Below, piece by piece: positions 1 to 15,200 of a stretch of 64,000 nucleotides of DNA (its first letter is position 1; the number at the start of each line of letters is the position of its first letter). The DNA is from Lanius collurio (lineage: Eukaryota; Chordata; Aves; Passeriformes; Laniidae): NCBI GenBank assembly GCA_020086605.1, contig JACBWW010000015.1:7709513-7773512 (forward strand), in the 5' to 3' direction. The position numbers and the translations under genes were made by a program. The notes under the pieces are model-generated. The model was not told the DNA's origin. It searched no databases and saw nothing but the letters and a program-made list of their open reading frames with translations.

Positions 1-2027
1 CATTGTTCAAACTGAAAATAGGTCACAAAGAAAGGTTCTTCATTTAGAAATTTTTACTGGAGCAGATCAGAATCAAATGAATCTGCTTAGATTCCAAATG
101 TTGCTGAACAGATGCTGGGAGTGACATCCTGCACCAGTGTTTCTGTAAAGTAGTCTGTTGACAACTAGCAGGTTTTTCCACATGAAAAGGAGAAAACAAT
201 TGAATCCAGAAGGTGTTTGTTTCTTTCTTTTGGGAAGAACTAACTTAAATCACCATGGACAGTGCAAACTGGCAGCCCAAAAAGAACTTAAGAATTTTTG
301 CCAAAAGAAGAACTTAAGAAGTTGACATACAGTCAGAACTTGGATTTTGCCTGGGAAAAAAAAATGCAGCTAACACTGATTCTGCCAGTTTTATTAAGTG
401 TTCTATACTAAAATTGGTGAAATTCTTGCAGGTACAAGACATTTGTGTACACAGTTGTTGTACAATTGTTGGCAGTATTTCATGTTGTTTTTAAAGCAGA
501 ATTATATTTACCACTATTCCCAGCTTAGTTCTTCTACAAGCTGTATGGCAATGGGGCTTTCAGTGCAGAAACATAAAACCACCTACAACTTTGTATGTAG
601 CAACTTTAATCCACACAAAGCCAAAAATCAATTTTTAATTAAAGAGCTTGAGAAAACATGTTCTTATACTATGTATATGATCCTCTGGAAGTTAAGACCA
701 AAAATATCATTGACTTTAAAGTAAATAAGGTTGAACTTGGCATCCTCAAGCCCTTTCCCAACTAACTTATTTAAGGCTGGGTCTCAATGAAGCAAAACTC
801 AATGTACATTTATAGTCATGTTCTCAGCTGAATGGGTGTGATATGATTGAAAAACTGTTTAGGAGCAGGGTAGAAAACCTAAAGCCACATTAGCTGACCA
901 AACTAAAGAGGACAGTATTTAATCATATTCAGTTCATTCAATTTTGCTCTAAGATTAAAGGACAGACTCCTACTTGCTTATGAAAACATACCCTGTTTAA
1001 CAGTGGCATGTCATATTAATTCATTGAAAAAGAAAGAGACAAACACGGCACAGAAAGCTATAACTTATGTACTGTATCCAGAAAGCTATTCTAGCCTGTT
1101 ATGCAGCCATAGATTTTTTTCATCAGTACTTCACAGAGCAGAGCAAAAGGCAGGCTGTGATGAATAAAGGAGTCTATGGGCTATTTATAATCTTGGTTAA
1201 AGACTGAATTTCCTGCACTTCTAAGACTATAAATTTTACTTCACTCAGAGTTAGTGGACTACCTTTATAGCTCCATTTGGATCAGGAATTTAAAGAGTAG
1301 CAATATGATAAAAAGTAATTAAGATACAAATTAGAAGAAATGTAGTAAAATAAGTAGCAGTAATACTCCTCAGCAGGGAACCAAGACTCAATGTTCTTCT
1401 ATCTACAGTTAAACAGCCATCAATTTTTGCAGAAAAAGCTACCTGAATTAGAGGAGAAACCACATGTAAGGGAAAAAAAAATCTTTTCTGGAAGATGTAT
1501 TTTAGGTGAATCAGACCAAATAAAAATAAATAAATAGTGAAAAAGCAGACAAAGCATGTACTGGCTCCTACTGTTAGTCTGGATCTGCATGTGTCCTCTA
1601 CCAGCTGCACTCACTCAGAATACTCTCTTGCAAAAGACAGAAATACTTATCTTCAACTTTCTCTAGTCAGCTAAGAAGTACAGAAAACAGTAAGCAAAAG
1701 CCCTGAAAAAGAACATGCTTCAGTAACTAAGACACTGTAAGGAAAAGATCAGCAGTGGTCCTAGAAGCCTGTAGAATTAAGACACTTAATTTCTCTACTG
1801 ATGCAGGGTACACCAAGGATAAGAGGCAAGTATCAAAATTGAGCTCATGCTGGAACACATCTAAACCACAGTAACAAGCCCACATACATATGGATGCTAA
1901 ATGCAGGGTGTTTGGTGAGAATTTTGTTCACCCATCCACTTGGACCCCTGGATGTAACTCAAATAAACTTTTATAGAGGGTAAAGGGACCCTAACATTCA
2001 AGTTCAATACTACCAAGTACCTTTGGT

Positions 2028-2051
2028 AAAAAAAATAAATAAATAAATAAA
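2028..2051. repeat. (AAAT)n microsatellite
   Basis: An A-run passing into about five AAAT units. Confidence 0.85.
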
Positions 2052-5000
2052 GAGTCTACTTTAAGAGACGTTGAAGTTGAGGTTCAAATTAAAGGTTCTT
2101 TGGAAAAGAAAAAACCTACATGAAAGCAGGGAAAACAGCCTTCCTGTATTTCTGTGACTGAAATCTAAGGGCATGCATGCCCTTGGAATGCATGGAGGAG
2201 AAAAAGACAGTATAAAAACTGCAAAACCACTAAAAGGAGAAGTTATAGTGCTATTGCAAAACAATCATCATGGAGGTGATTGTCTTTCTTTTGGTAGGGT
2301 TTGGGGATTTTGGGGGTTTTTGATGTTTTCTGGGTTGCTAGATTTTTTTTACAAAAAATCCCTCTGAAGTTCCCAGCATTCATTACAATCAGAGATGTGA
2401 TATTGGGAACACTGAAAGGGCTGTGTATGTAATGAAGTATCATAAAATCCTGCCTCAATCTTTCCCCTCCTTTTCCAACACCTTTTAGAGAAAAGAGAGA
2501 TCGAGTTCATAAAGGAATAATGTTAGCATTAGGATTATTTTCTCTACTTATAATTATCAGATCAAAAATAACAAAATTTTAAAAAGCAGGAGGAGGGGTT
2601 TAAGAGAAAAGAAAGAATTTCCTTCTTCCCATCCCCCTTTCCAATCTCAAAGAAGAGAAATTGTAACAAATAATCAAAAATCTTTAGAAAAGGTAATCTG
2701 GCTCTTAAAGTAAAGGGACACAACCCTTTCCCCTAAAGATAACAAAGACTGTGGTCAAGGCAGACTGAGTTGAGCTGCCTAAAGCTTTATCCCCAGCTTT
2801 GCTACTGGCATTTGTGGATGGATGCCAAGGCAATTATTTCATCTATCAATTCCTATTTATAATTCAGGCTATTCAATAGAATCTGCTACAGGAAAGTTTC
2901 AAGGCCTATGCTACAACAGTGAACTTTCAGCAGTTGAAGAGTTGGTGTGAGATGGATAAGGGCTTGGGTTTAGAGGGCTGTTTAAAAGGAATTAAAAAAA
3001 AAACACAAAGGAAAATTAAAGGAAACAAAAATCATTCTACTGCATTCAAAACAGGGAAAACCAGAACTACTTAAATTACAACTATATTTTTTTAAAAAAA
3101 CATATTTGTTCATCCTGTCTTGGTTCAAAGTAATACAAAACCAAAAAATAATTTTTTATATGGACTTTTGTACAAGGATGCATTTAACTTATTTTTCTTT
3201 CAGAGTACCAAGGGAATACTTGTACTCTGGTTACACTAATGTCTAGAATAGTCAGTTTATTATGTTAAGTATTATAATATTGAATAAATGTACCTTACAA
3301 GACATAACATGGGATGACTTTTCTCTATTGTTATACATATAAACAATAAATGTGGCAAATCATACAACCAGTACAATGGTATCATTTTGTGATATGCACA
3401 CAAAGTTTTGTAGTGCACAAATATTTTTGGTCCATCACCACTCATGGCAAGGGGATGTCTTCCAGATGTTCATGGCTCCTTCCAATCCATTGCTCACAAT
3501 TCATGCTGCTTCAGAGAGACAGAGAAGCTTGATTCACAAAGTATCATATAGAGATTGCTATTAAATGATACTGATAAAGAGCTTATTATTTTAATCTTTA
3601 AAATATGAGAATAAAACACAGACAGTGGGCTCAGAAACTGGCTCTTGTGCCAGGAGAGAGAAGAGGCAATTCAGAAGACAGTAATGTGTAATACACACTA
3701 GAGGCCAGTTTTCCTCAGCCCCCTCATAACACAAATAGACCTAAAAGTCTAACATTGTTCAGGAATGTATGCATTTTCACACTACTTGACATTATTTAGC
3801 ATGACAAATTAGGACAGCAGAGGAGACACAAAACTATGTAAATATGTACCATCTTCAGTGCTAATAATTGCTATAATAGGAATTGTCATATTAAAGCTTG
3901 AAATAATGTAGTCTTTAAACAATTGTTAAAAATATTTTATGTTTCAGTCTATCCTGCATTACATGTTTCCTAAAGCATATGGTACTCTTCAGGTAACAGC
4001 CCTTAAGCTCTAAGTTGGGGTTTCTGTTATGTACTTAGCAGTTCCATTCCTCCTTGGGATCTATGTCTCTTCAATAATAGTAAAAATAAGAAAACAATTC
4101 TTTCCTTTATGAACTTTCAAAGTTAAATCTATTTGAACTGAACTAAGACAATGTTACACAGTCTCTGTACATCATACAATTCATCAACAGAAAAGCTCTT
4201 TTGTTTCCATAGCTTTAAAGACTTCCGACTCCATCATCTCCTTTTTGATTGCTGGTTAAAAGACCTCCAATAATGCATCTGTAAAAGACACAGTAGTACT
4301 GTACTGCATGGGGAAAATTTAAGATGTTCCTTTCAAAATTAGCTGAAGATGCATGAAGTAAACAATAATTAAAAGAAAAAAAATCTATAAATAGACATCA
4401 GGCTAATAGTTATAACATTCAATAATTTAGCACGATATGCATGACAGCTTCGACCTCCAAAATAATTTAGCGCCTTGAGCTGAGATTAAATGCAGAACAT
4501 TAATTTTTCCCTCTGGTTGTCAAGCCAACCAAGAGGCCCGTCAAATCTATTTAAATTAAGCCTGCATCATGTAATGATATTGAAGGGGATAAAATATTAA
4601 TATGGGCCTGTGAAAGAACATTGGACAAAATAGCTGCAGTAAGGCAGCTTTAATTTACTACACCAACAATCTGTCTTTATGTTGAAAGTAGGATTTAAAG
4701 GTCTAAAGGAATACATACTAGATTTCATATTATATGCTCTTTTATAAAATGCTACTGATTTTGAATTGTTGAGAATATTTAGCAGTATTATGTGGAAGAA
4801 AAAAGTTATGGTTCCCGATGTAATCCTACTGATGTAGAGAAAAAATATTGGATCAAAATCATGATGGGGGTGTGTGTGCCCCATAAGCAGATGTTATTTC
4901 AGCTGTAGCAGTATGGCTGCATCCATTTATTGCCAGCAATGTGTTTTCTTCCCTCAGCTGAAGGATGATAAATGTCCTTCAAAACTTCAATATTTCATAA

Positions 5001-7016
5001 TATAAAAATGGATTGAAAGGGTAAGTAGGCTCCCAGACCAAAGACAAACAACTCTGAATATTTAAGCTACAGGTACTTTATGAAAACAGTAAGGTTTCTG
5101 TTGTAATTTCAGAACTACTCAGAGAAAGAATAGTAAAATGGAAGAAAATAAAACACGTCTGTGCAGCATCCCATAAAAAAAAAAGAAAGAAACCTAACCC
5201 CTGCAGATTTAGACCTGCTTAACTTGCACAATAAATTAATAGGATTGGTCATGTTTACAAATAATACCACACACATCCAGAATATATTCAATATCACATT
5301 CTTCCGCTCCATCACAGTTACTTTTATATTTTAACTTTCCAGATCAACTACTTTTCTAACATTTGGGATCCCAACAAGAATGCAGACTTGAAAATATATC
5401 CTGTGTCAGCTAAATTCAGAAACAACTCTGTACACTGCTAGTTTACAAACTCATTGCTGATAAGTGTCAAAAACTGGATCGAGGCTCAGGTTCACTTCAT
5501 GAGGAGTAAACATGCTTTATTACATTTTTTCATATGATGGTGTGCCTCTGCAAAATCTTGTTTCCTCAAAGAACTGAAAAATTAAATAGTAATGTCCTGA
5601 TCTTAGTGTACTTTATTGCTAAAGCACTGAGTCCTTGAAATAACACATGTGCTCAATTACAGTACAGTCACACAACTCACAAAAATATGAAATTCACATC
5701 AATGGAAAAAAAAAGGGCAAATGAAAAAAGGATATATAAAGTGCTTCATATAATACATGGCTTAGCTCTGCACAGCAGGTAAGGAAAAGGTTGAGATTTA
5801 CCAGGGCAGAATGGGCACAAAAGGATATTTGAGTGGGGTTTGAGTGTATTTGCAGCATGGCTCCAAGTTATCTCCCAAACATGAAGTTTCTTTCACAAGG
5901 CCTGCCCATTAAGGCTGTTAATTGCACTTAACTGAAAGTCAGTAACCCTAACAGACTAAAACATCAGGCTCGCTGGTATTCCTTAGACACACATTCAATG
6001 CAAGCTCATTCAGCCTTAGCACATTGCAGGCTCAGAACTGATAGATGAGAAAGCTCAGGGTAAGCTGAATATCTGACAAATTGTCTGCCTAAATGGCTGC
6101 CATAGAATGACCCAAATGAGTATGTCACTAGTTATGCCATAGTCTGTATCAGTTCTCATACCAACCTTTCATTTTTTACTTTTTTTAATTGTTCATCCAT
6201 ACTACAGAGAACATGTGGCATTCATATGCCACAGACCCCTCAAAAAATCCTTTAACTCACACAGGAAGGACATAAGGTTGTGGGTTACAAACAAGGAATT
6301 TATTTATGGCTGAGCCAACAGCTTTGATTCAAATTATAATTTCTATCAAATGAGGTCTAGACTATACTAACCTTCATACTGCAAGACCTAAGCAGTCACA
6401 AATTTGACTCTCATGTTCCTCTAATGAAGGAAAAGCTTGACACTATTATATTTTGGAAAGTATTGGTTCACTAGAAAACCACACACTTCCCACCGTTTAA
6501 TGGGACAGAGAGGGCATAGGTCATAATTTACTAAGGATCCTCCTTGAAGGTCCAAAACAGCATTTAAGCAGAAGACACATTGCTTCTTAGAGAGTAGAGT
6601 GAAATTAAATAAGCTGAATCCATTTTTCAAAGTAATTGTTCTCATTTCAAGGCTGGTGAAACTGATAAGTATTGAGTAACGTGTAAAAAATACAGAAATT
6701 CTATAAAAGTAAGATGTGTTGGGACTTGTCATTTCTTTGCTGACAACATTTGTTTGGGGATTTTTTGTAAGTTAACTGCCCTATCTTGTTGCCCACCAAT
6801 CCACCTATATTTCCCATATTGGTCCGTTTGTAGCATTTAGCATCTTTCATAAATTAAAATTAAAATTATGTCAGCTGTGGAACATAGAAGGTGCTATGAG
6901 CAGGAAGTGTCAGATATGCAAAAATAAACATAAATAAAAGTAAAAGGGAAGGAACACAGATGATACCTAGGAAAAACTATCCACACAGAAGTAACACACC
7001 AGAAAACGTCAGAAAG

Positions 7017-7051
7017 AAAAAAAAAAAAACCAAAACCAAAACCAAAAACCC
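7017..7051. repeat. A13 run followed by (CCAAAA)n
   Basis: Thirteen A bases and then about three CCAAAA units. Confidence 0.8.
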
Positions 7052-10000
7052 ACAACAAGAAAAGGAAAGGGCAAATGTAAAGAAGAATTCTAAGTTTTCA
7101 GATACTAAGTTTAGGACAGAGGAAAGACAAATGAAAGACACATACTCACCACAGAATTACCTCAACCTTCTCCAAGTATTTACTTCACCCTCATACTCTG
7201 AGGCAGAATCTGTTCCATACATACTTTAACATTATATGATCCTAAATTACACATTTTAATTCCTGTATAAAGACCACACCTAAATAACAAACAAATAAAA
7301 AACCCCACATAACTATTTGCTTGTCAGCTTGACTTAATTGTTAACCAGTAGGTGGGAAGGATATTTTCAATTTTCTTGGGTGGTCCTATTTAGCAATTTT
7401 TATACTGTGAGAACATTTAACAATTCTGCTTTCACTGATCTTACATTTAGCATTTGATCCCTGTGAGGGATCCATGCAAGAGGAGCACAAAGCTGCACAG
7501 TGTTTTCCAGCACATCTCAGTTTGCATCCAGAGAGAGAGCCACGTTGTGTGCCCAAAAGCCACCAAAATAGGACTGGAAAAACTGAACCCCAAGTTGAAC
7601 CACACAGCACTCTGGCTGTACAGAGCAGGGAATCAGCAAACTGCAGTGAATTATCTGACAGAAGATTATTTGTTTAACCTCAAAGTTTAGAAAATTCTCA
7701 AGTTTACATTTTTATAAAAAACTACTGGAGTTCTCAGTCTTGAAACATTTACAGAAGACACAGAATTTTTGTCTACACCTTCTTTTGGAAGGTGTGAAAT
7801 AGATCTTGACCTGCTTTATGTCCTGGATGATTCCTGGGCATTTTAGTTTGTCTATTCAGGTATGATGCCAGGTTTATCATTAGAGCACCTCCACACATCA
7901 CAAGCATTGTTGACATGCTGATACTTCTTTTTTTGTTAGAAGACAAGAGCACACACTTAGAATTTCTTTTTATTGGCACTGACACAAGAAAAAATTATTT
8001 TAAAGAGAATTGAGTTTTATCCTAGGATCTTAGAGACAGTGGATCTGCAGCTGTCCACAGTCATGTCAGCAATAAAGCCCATCAACTGTTCTCTTACAAG
8101 GTTTGATGTTTTTGTCATGATCTATTGCAGAATTTTATGTCAGTTGGATACCACATCAAAGCAGTGCCTCCTTGGACACATTGCTGCTTGGTGCTTTGAA
8201 GAGAAGAATCAGAACTGAATTTGACCCCATGTCAGAGGGGTACCTGGGACAATCTCTTCAGGCCAAGAACTCAAATCATTATAAGGCACCAAAGGAAACA
8301 ACTGCTGCAATTCAAACAGCCAAAAATTTTCTGAGCATACCTGAAAGCATCCTAAAGCATGAGAGATTATCTTTACTCTTTGTTCTATTCTTCCTTTCAA
8401 TATGAAATTAAATACCAAGAGACCTGGAGCTGGCAGACAGCCAAGACCAACTTCAATGGTGGTAGCTAAGAGCCACATCACTTGGATTTATACAAGGCCA
8501 GCACAGATAATCTGTCCTGCACATCCCTGTGGAGGGGACAAGCAAAAAATCAGATTTCCCTATTCTGAAGGCAGAATGAAAGGCAGTAAGTAATATCTTT
8601 GTCTGTAACTTGAATTAGAATCACTATATAAATAGTCTTTATCCTTTCATTTACCCCATACATCCAATTCCAAGGTAAGGAAACAACAAAACACAGGTAG
8701 GCACAGTAAAAGGCTTCTGTGTCTAACAATGCAAATTAAACACCCAGTGTAATTTTTATAAATTTTTTTACTATTTAATTGTCCTAGAATATAAAGCTTC
8801 ATTAAATACTGTTCAGGTTACTGGAACAAAGCCTCTGCATTGGAGAAATACAAGGATCTGAAACAGAAGCATCAAAGAACAAGAATGGCAGTAACAGAGG
8901 GCAGTAGACATAAACAACAAACAAACCAGAACAGCACTCCACATGTGGAGCTGGGTCTTGCTTCTAGCTAATCCTCTGGTTTTCTGACAACAAAAAATGT
9001 TCTAAACCCAATTTTCAAATTGAACTTCCTGAGGCTGATGCATACTGCTGATCAGTTTCTAAATATTTCCCTTAGGTTCTGATTCACCAAGAAAATTCAA
9101 ATTCCACATGTTATTAATCAAGGAATTATTCCAATAGCTTTCCAACACTAAATATCTTTGGAAAAGGTCAGCAACAGATATCAAGTTATTCTAGCTGTCA
9201 CAATTTCATAATGTCACCACTATAAAGCTGGAGTCAGTTGTTTATGATTCTCAAAAGTGTGCTTTCCCCAGATGTACTAGCAAAAGAATTACAGCAAATA
9301 TGACTGTAAAACTTAAGAAAGGATGGCTAACCATCCCTTGTCCCTAAAATGGGGAAGAACATTGGCTGAGTACAGGGATTTTAAACCACCTTTTAATGTT
9401 GATTTTAGTGCAGCAGAAAACTTTACCTACTCCCTACTCTTAGAAAAACTCAAAATCTACTATTACACACACTACTCTGCACATACTTGGATAACATTTA
9501 AACTATATCCACAGTATAAGTAATTTATATTATTGTAAGCTCTGAGAACACACACTCACTTTGAGGAACCCAAATTCAGATATTTTGCATCAGTTCTGCT
9601 CTTGTGGTTTTCAGTAACATACCTGTTGAACCAAATACACTTCCCTGAAATACCCTCATGTTACAGGTTCTTACAGTCCAAGCAATTAAGCTGTAATCAG
9701 TCATGGAGTCTTGGGTGGGACAGAGATGATGCTTCATGTTAATTTATTAATTGATTAGAATACTCTGAAGCATTAGGACTTTTGGATCTAATTCCCAAAT
9801 GAAAAAAAACTGCTCTACTTCCATTTCTGTACAGGCAGTAGTAAGAAATAGAAATGGTACACTTTGAAACCTCCCCTATATATAGCACTTCCCTCAGAGA
9901 TACATCACAAAGGTTTTGTAGAAGACATACTCCTTTTTACCTGCCTTAGGTATAGATTTCCTAATTTCAGTATAACTGAGCCAAGCAATTTTTTCCTTAC

Positions 10001-10418
10001 AATTGCCTTAAATACAACAATCAGGATAACTTCATTCATTAGGTGTTTTCACATGGCTCACTACTTGCAACTCATTGGGACCATCTACTAAGAGATTTCC
10101 CTCCATAGATTCCACGCATTAACATTTTTGCTTCACACATTTAATGAAACATTAAAATGCCTTGGTTAAAGTATGCAGTAAATGAAACCCAGATTTTAAA
10201 GCATTTTATACACCTTCAGAAAACTACATACTAATTTGGTGTCTGTGGAAAAGCAGTGCTGCTTTTGTTTGATGTCCTTAAAACAGCAGGCCCATCAATG
10301 CATCAATGTAAAGAATTAAAACCTCCAAATTGCTTTCCTGAAAAAACCCTTGATTTCATCTAACATTCTGCTTTCAGTGCAAAGGCAAATAATCTCTTTC
10401 AGTTTGCACATTTGTTTG

Positions 10419-10436
10419 TTTTTTTTTTTTTTTTTT
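10419..10436. repeat. T18 homopolymer
   Basis: Eighteen consecutive T. No processed-pseudogene body was recognised on either side. Confidence 0.85.
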
Positions 10437-12231
10437 AAGTGAGCTAGTCCATTAGGTTTTTCATAGAAAACAATCAAAATTACGAAAAGTTTTTCATCTG
10501 TTCCAACTGATGAGTTAAGGGGCACATAATACCACCGTATATATTAGAAGTAATCAACTTGCCCAAGGACTGAAACAAATACCAAAAAACCCCCACATTT
10601 CAAAACTGAGCACAATAAAGTCTGGCCCTTGACCTGTTTACAGTGGCCAAGGGGACTCCCTCATGCTAGTTTGAAAGCTAGCAGCTCCCTGAGGCACAAA
10701 CACAGGATCAAGACCTTGTCCTAAATATGTTTTTAAAACAAAAAAAGAATGATAATGATAAAATATGTCTCAGAACATGTCTTGCATTGGTGTTGCATTT
10801 ACTTTAATTGTCTGGAACACAGAAAATCCAGAGCAAGTTTCTGCTTCACATCTTACATAGCTGGTTTTGACCCTCCATAAAGCTATAGGGTCACATATCA
10901 AATGCAAATGTTACTTCTTAAACTACCTTACAGTAGATGACTTGGCCAAAATTAATTAAGAGTTCAAAAACCCTTTATCAAGGAACCTCATCCTTCTGGC
11001 TAAGCTATAGCAATGCAGGACTGGGGGAGTTAAATCAGCCCTCTGAACACATGACTGGCAGCAGAAACACAAGAACTTACAGGGTGAGAGGGTAGCTGAG
11101 AAAAAATACTCTGACCAAATATGTCTAAGCATCTGGCTGTTTCCCTAACTCATTTCAATGAGTTATTCAATCATACAGTAATCTATGATATTGCCAAGAT
11201 AGTCAAACAACTCCTTTCAGAATGGTCTATACTGGAAACTACCATTATGCAGCCCAAAACTGTCTTTCAAACTAAATCCACAAGAATAAGGGGGAAACAG
11301 TCAGTGGAATCACTCAAAACCATTCTCTCAAAACAAAAACGATACGATAGTGCAGCCCGCCAAAATTAGCTCCTAGATTTTCTGACCTTTCCATTTTTAC
11401 ACCTCTCAATAAAACGGAGATAATCATTCTGCCAATTGAGTGAGAAAAGATTTATTAATGCCTGTGACATTATGGAAGTGGAAGAAAAATAACTCTTGGA
11501 AGACATTTCTTTCACCCATAGATATGGGGTCATTTCCTGTATTCTCACAGCCTTTCCTTTACAGTAAAATATTTCTGTGCTTTTCCATAAGTATGATGGT
11601 TTTAGTTATAACAGCTACACTTTTACTAGTAACTCTGTTATAACTCCTTTTAAAAACAACTACTCTTTTTCTTTCTCCCTAGAGAAAGGAACTAATGATC
11701 CCCTACAGACTTGTGTCTCATGACCGATATTTTTAACTGTATTCTAACAAAGCAAGGCAAGGTTTATACAGAATAGTAATACCTTATTAGGTCAACAGAC
11801 ACCAATAAAAGAGAAGCACAGTTTTGAGCAAACAAACCTTTTTCAACAGTAAAGAAACCAAAGAGAAGGGCATGCTTTACTGGGGATTACATCCTCTAAC
11901 TTTTAATATAATGTGATCTAAAAACTTTAGGTCATTATTAAGAATTTCTATTTATGATTTCTATAGTAAACAATAGGGCTGACTGTGAACTCTCAGGTCC
12001 CTGGAACATTAAAAGGATGTTTGCATTGCTGAGCTATTTTATTTAATGGAATTTGAAGGCAATCATTGTCTTCTAGCTCCTCACCCTGGCAAACAATTCA
12101 GTCAAAATTCTGGTTACTTTAAGACTGCAGGTCAGAGAAAATCTCATACAAACTCCAGACAGGGAAAAGACTGGATCAATTACCACAAAGGTAAGTCAAA
12201 ATTGTTACTGCTTGTAACATTTCCAAGTCAC

Positions 12232-12252
12232 AGATAGATAGATAGATAGATA
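12232..12252. repeat. (GATA)5 microsatellite
   Basis: Five perfect GATA units, a typical short tetranucleotide repeat. Confidence 0.9.
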
Positions 12253-15200
12253 ATTAGAATCTGTACCTAAGCATATAAAATTTCACATCTCAGATTTCCA
12301 TTCAGATATTACAAGCATGTAAAAACAATCTACAGTGTAGTGCAGTTTATTCCTAATATTGGCAGAAAATAACTAAAGTAACTGAAATCAGTAGTAAACC
12401 TCAGGATGCTCTAATTCTAGAGACACTTGAGTCTAATTCAATACTGTTAAATCAGCAAGCATTATTTTTTTTTTTTCTTTTTGGCTGAGTAAGGACTACA
12501 GGATTCAGTTCTTTGCCTCCTAAAGTGGCATTTTGAAAAATTATGTTAGTTTGGTTTGCAACCTCAGCTGACACAGGAAAATGCTAAGATGAATTACTAA
12601 CATTTCTGCATGAGCTCTGGGCAGGATGATGCAATATGCTGAAACAACCCAAGCAACAAGAAGTGGCCCAGGAGCAACCAACAGCAAAAGCAGCCCCTGT
12701 AGCCTATGAGTGATTAACTGCCTGCTCTGATAAAATGGGGAAACCCTTTCAGTGCCAGATATTTACTTTGGAAACAAAATCTAAAACATAACAGTCTCAA
12801 ACAGTCTTCACTACTGCAGTCCATGAGAATGGGTTTGTCTGTAAGGCACGAGGACAGATAAATGGGGACCCTGCAGCATGATCATTCAATGAAAAAAAAT
12901 AGATGAAATATTTCAACACTATTTTCAGTACAACCAAGCAACCAACTCACAGCAGCAAATAGATCAGTTTCTCCTTAGAATATCTTGTCTGGCAAAGTAA
13001 GATGAAAAAGGAGTTTCCTTTTATCTTTTTACGTTGTAGATTTAACTATCAGCTGTAGACTTTGGCATAAATGTAAAAACCCTCCTGCCAGAACACACAA
13101 ATAAGGAAAATAGCCTTGAAAGAACCAAAAGGCATCAATAGAGGATGAAAAAAATGAATCAAGGCAAAAATACCAATGAACTTGAATTGATACTTAGAGT
13201 TGAAAGAAAAACAGCAGCTGTGTATATCCATAAAACAATGTAGAGAGAATTTTGGAGGAAGCTAAAAAGCAATGTCATTGTTTATCCAGTATCCACTCCC
13301 TAATAATGATAAATGAAAAATTTTTCTCCAAGTTTTTCAAACACGACTGGAAATCTCAGAACAAAGCCACAATACATCCTTCCTAAAAATGTTCCAAAGA
13401 CTCCATTTTGGTTTAGGTGCAGTGGAACTTATATAGTCTGTTTATGAGCACTTTAGCTAACCTTCAGTGAACAAAGGACTTACTGCCTCACTCATTTCCC
13501 ATAAATTACACAAATAATTTGGAGTCCAATTCCGGTTGGGTGTTAAAACAAAACTAAAAAACAAAAAAGAGGCATGATGAATTATGTAAAATATGAGCTG
13601 CAGCTCTTGGATTTTTACTTCAACTATAAAAACAAACTGCTGTATTATTATTTTATCAAGTATTCTTCTTTTGCCAGATAGGAATTTATGTATCTTCTCA
13701 TGTTTCAAAACAGGACTCCATTGGTCCTCACTAAATGGCATGAAAATTCCAAATTATGGACAAGAATTCAGTTAGGCAAAGAGATCTTAACTTTTCAGTA
13801 TGTCAGTTCTGGGTCTCATTTAACCTTCCTGTAATAATTACAAAAAACCAAGTAAAGACACTGTGAGAACATAAATAGGGGCTTTTTACTGTCATCACAG
13901 GAAAGAAGGTAATCAAGAAAGCAAGCAAGCAGACAAAAAAGAATGTCTTCACATATGTTTCAGGATTACAGGCATTACACACTATTTTTTATTGCCACAT
14001 TTAGAGCTGTCAATGGCAAGTAAAACGAATTAGGCTTCCTCTCCATATCAGAAATCAGCTGGATTGAAGCAGATCAGTAGACAGGTAACCTCGTGTCATT
14101 ATAAAAAGTTTCAATTAAATGAACTGGTAAATGAGTGCAGACTGAAGCAGCTCCACTACCTGGCAAACTAAAAGCTCAGACTGAAACCTGGAAGGTTTTA
14201 CATCAGTGCAAGTACAACACATCACAATTGCTACCACCAACTCTAAATCAATATGAATAGGAAGCTGTGCTCCAGAGCACACCAAAGATCCTGCTTCCTT
14301 CATCATTCAGATGATAAACCTTGCCAGAAAACCTTCTCAGTTTCCTTGCTCAGAAAAGTATTCCCACATCCACATAGTTCAGACATATTCTCTAATAAGG
14401 TATTGATCCTTAACTGGCAAGCTGAAAAACTTCAACAGACCTGTGTTTGCATCCCTGCCATATTCCCTTCTATTCTATCTATATCCTTTATTGCCAAGCC
14501 ACCATGCACTATTGCCACATCAATACTACTCTTCCCTACGTGATCCTTGTTCCATTGCCTTCATACATCTACATTAATCGTTAATCATTTAAGATTATTC
14601 CTCCCTTGCCTCTTACTACCACACTATCACATAAAGGGTCTCCCAAATCTCCTAGTGCTGCTACTTTCCTGTCCATTTCACTTTCCTAAAAGTGAACAAA
14701 AGCACTGCAAAGCCACTTCATTAACTGAAAACACAATCCTTTCACAATTGGTTATGAAGCTGCCTTGTGCTTCACAATCTCTGATGTATTTTTGAGATAG
14801 AGTTTTGTAAAGCAAACATGGCAAGCATGACTTGAGTATTGTGTGTACCTTAGCTAGGAGAACTTGCTGGTGGAGAGGATCAGGCATAAGGACATAAGAA
14901 TGTTTTATCTCAAACATTCTGATTGTTGCAACAGGAAAGCTGGGATTGCAAGAGAGGGTCCTGCAGAGACGGGGCAGTGAGGTTCTGAGCCAACTTCCTT
15001 TTCTGCCTTGAGACTCATGGCCAGTGCACCTGTCTAGAAAAGAGTTGAGTCCTGTACAGCTCAGTAAAGAGCTCTGTAACCACCACAGATCCTCAAGTCC
15101 TGCCCCCATCACTTCCTGGAGGGTTCCAAAGGACTGAATATGCACACATGAACCACATGTGCAAATGGTGTGAAAAATCTATTTTACACAAGAGGTGTGC

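Noticed and set aside
14678..15145. A 155-codon minus-strand open frame
   Set aside because: No recognisable domain, no splice or promoter context, and a length reachable by chance in 64 kb.
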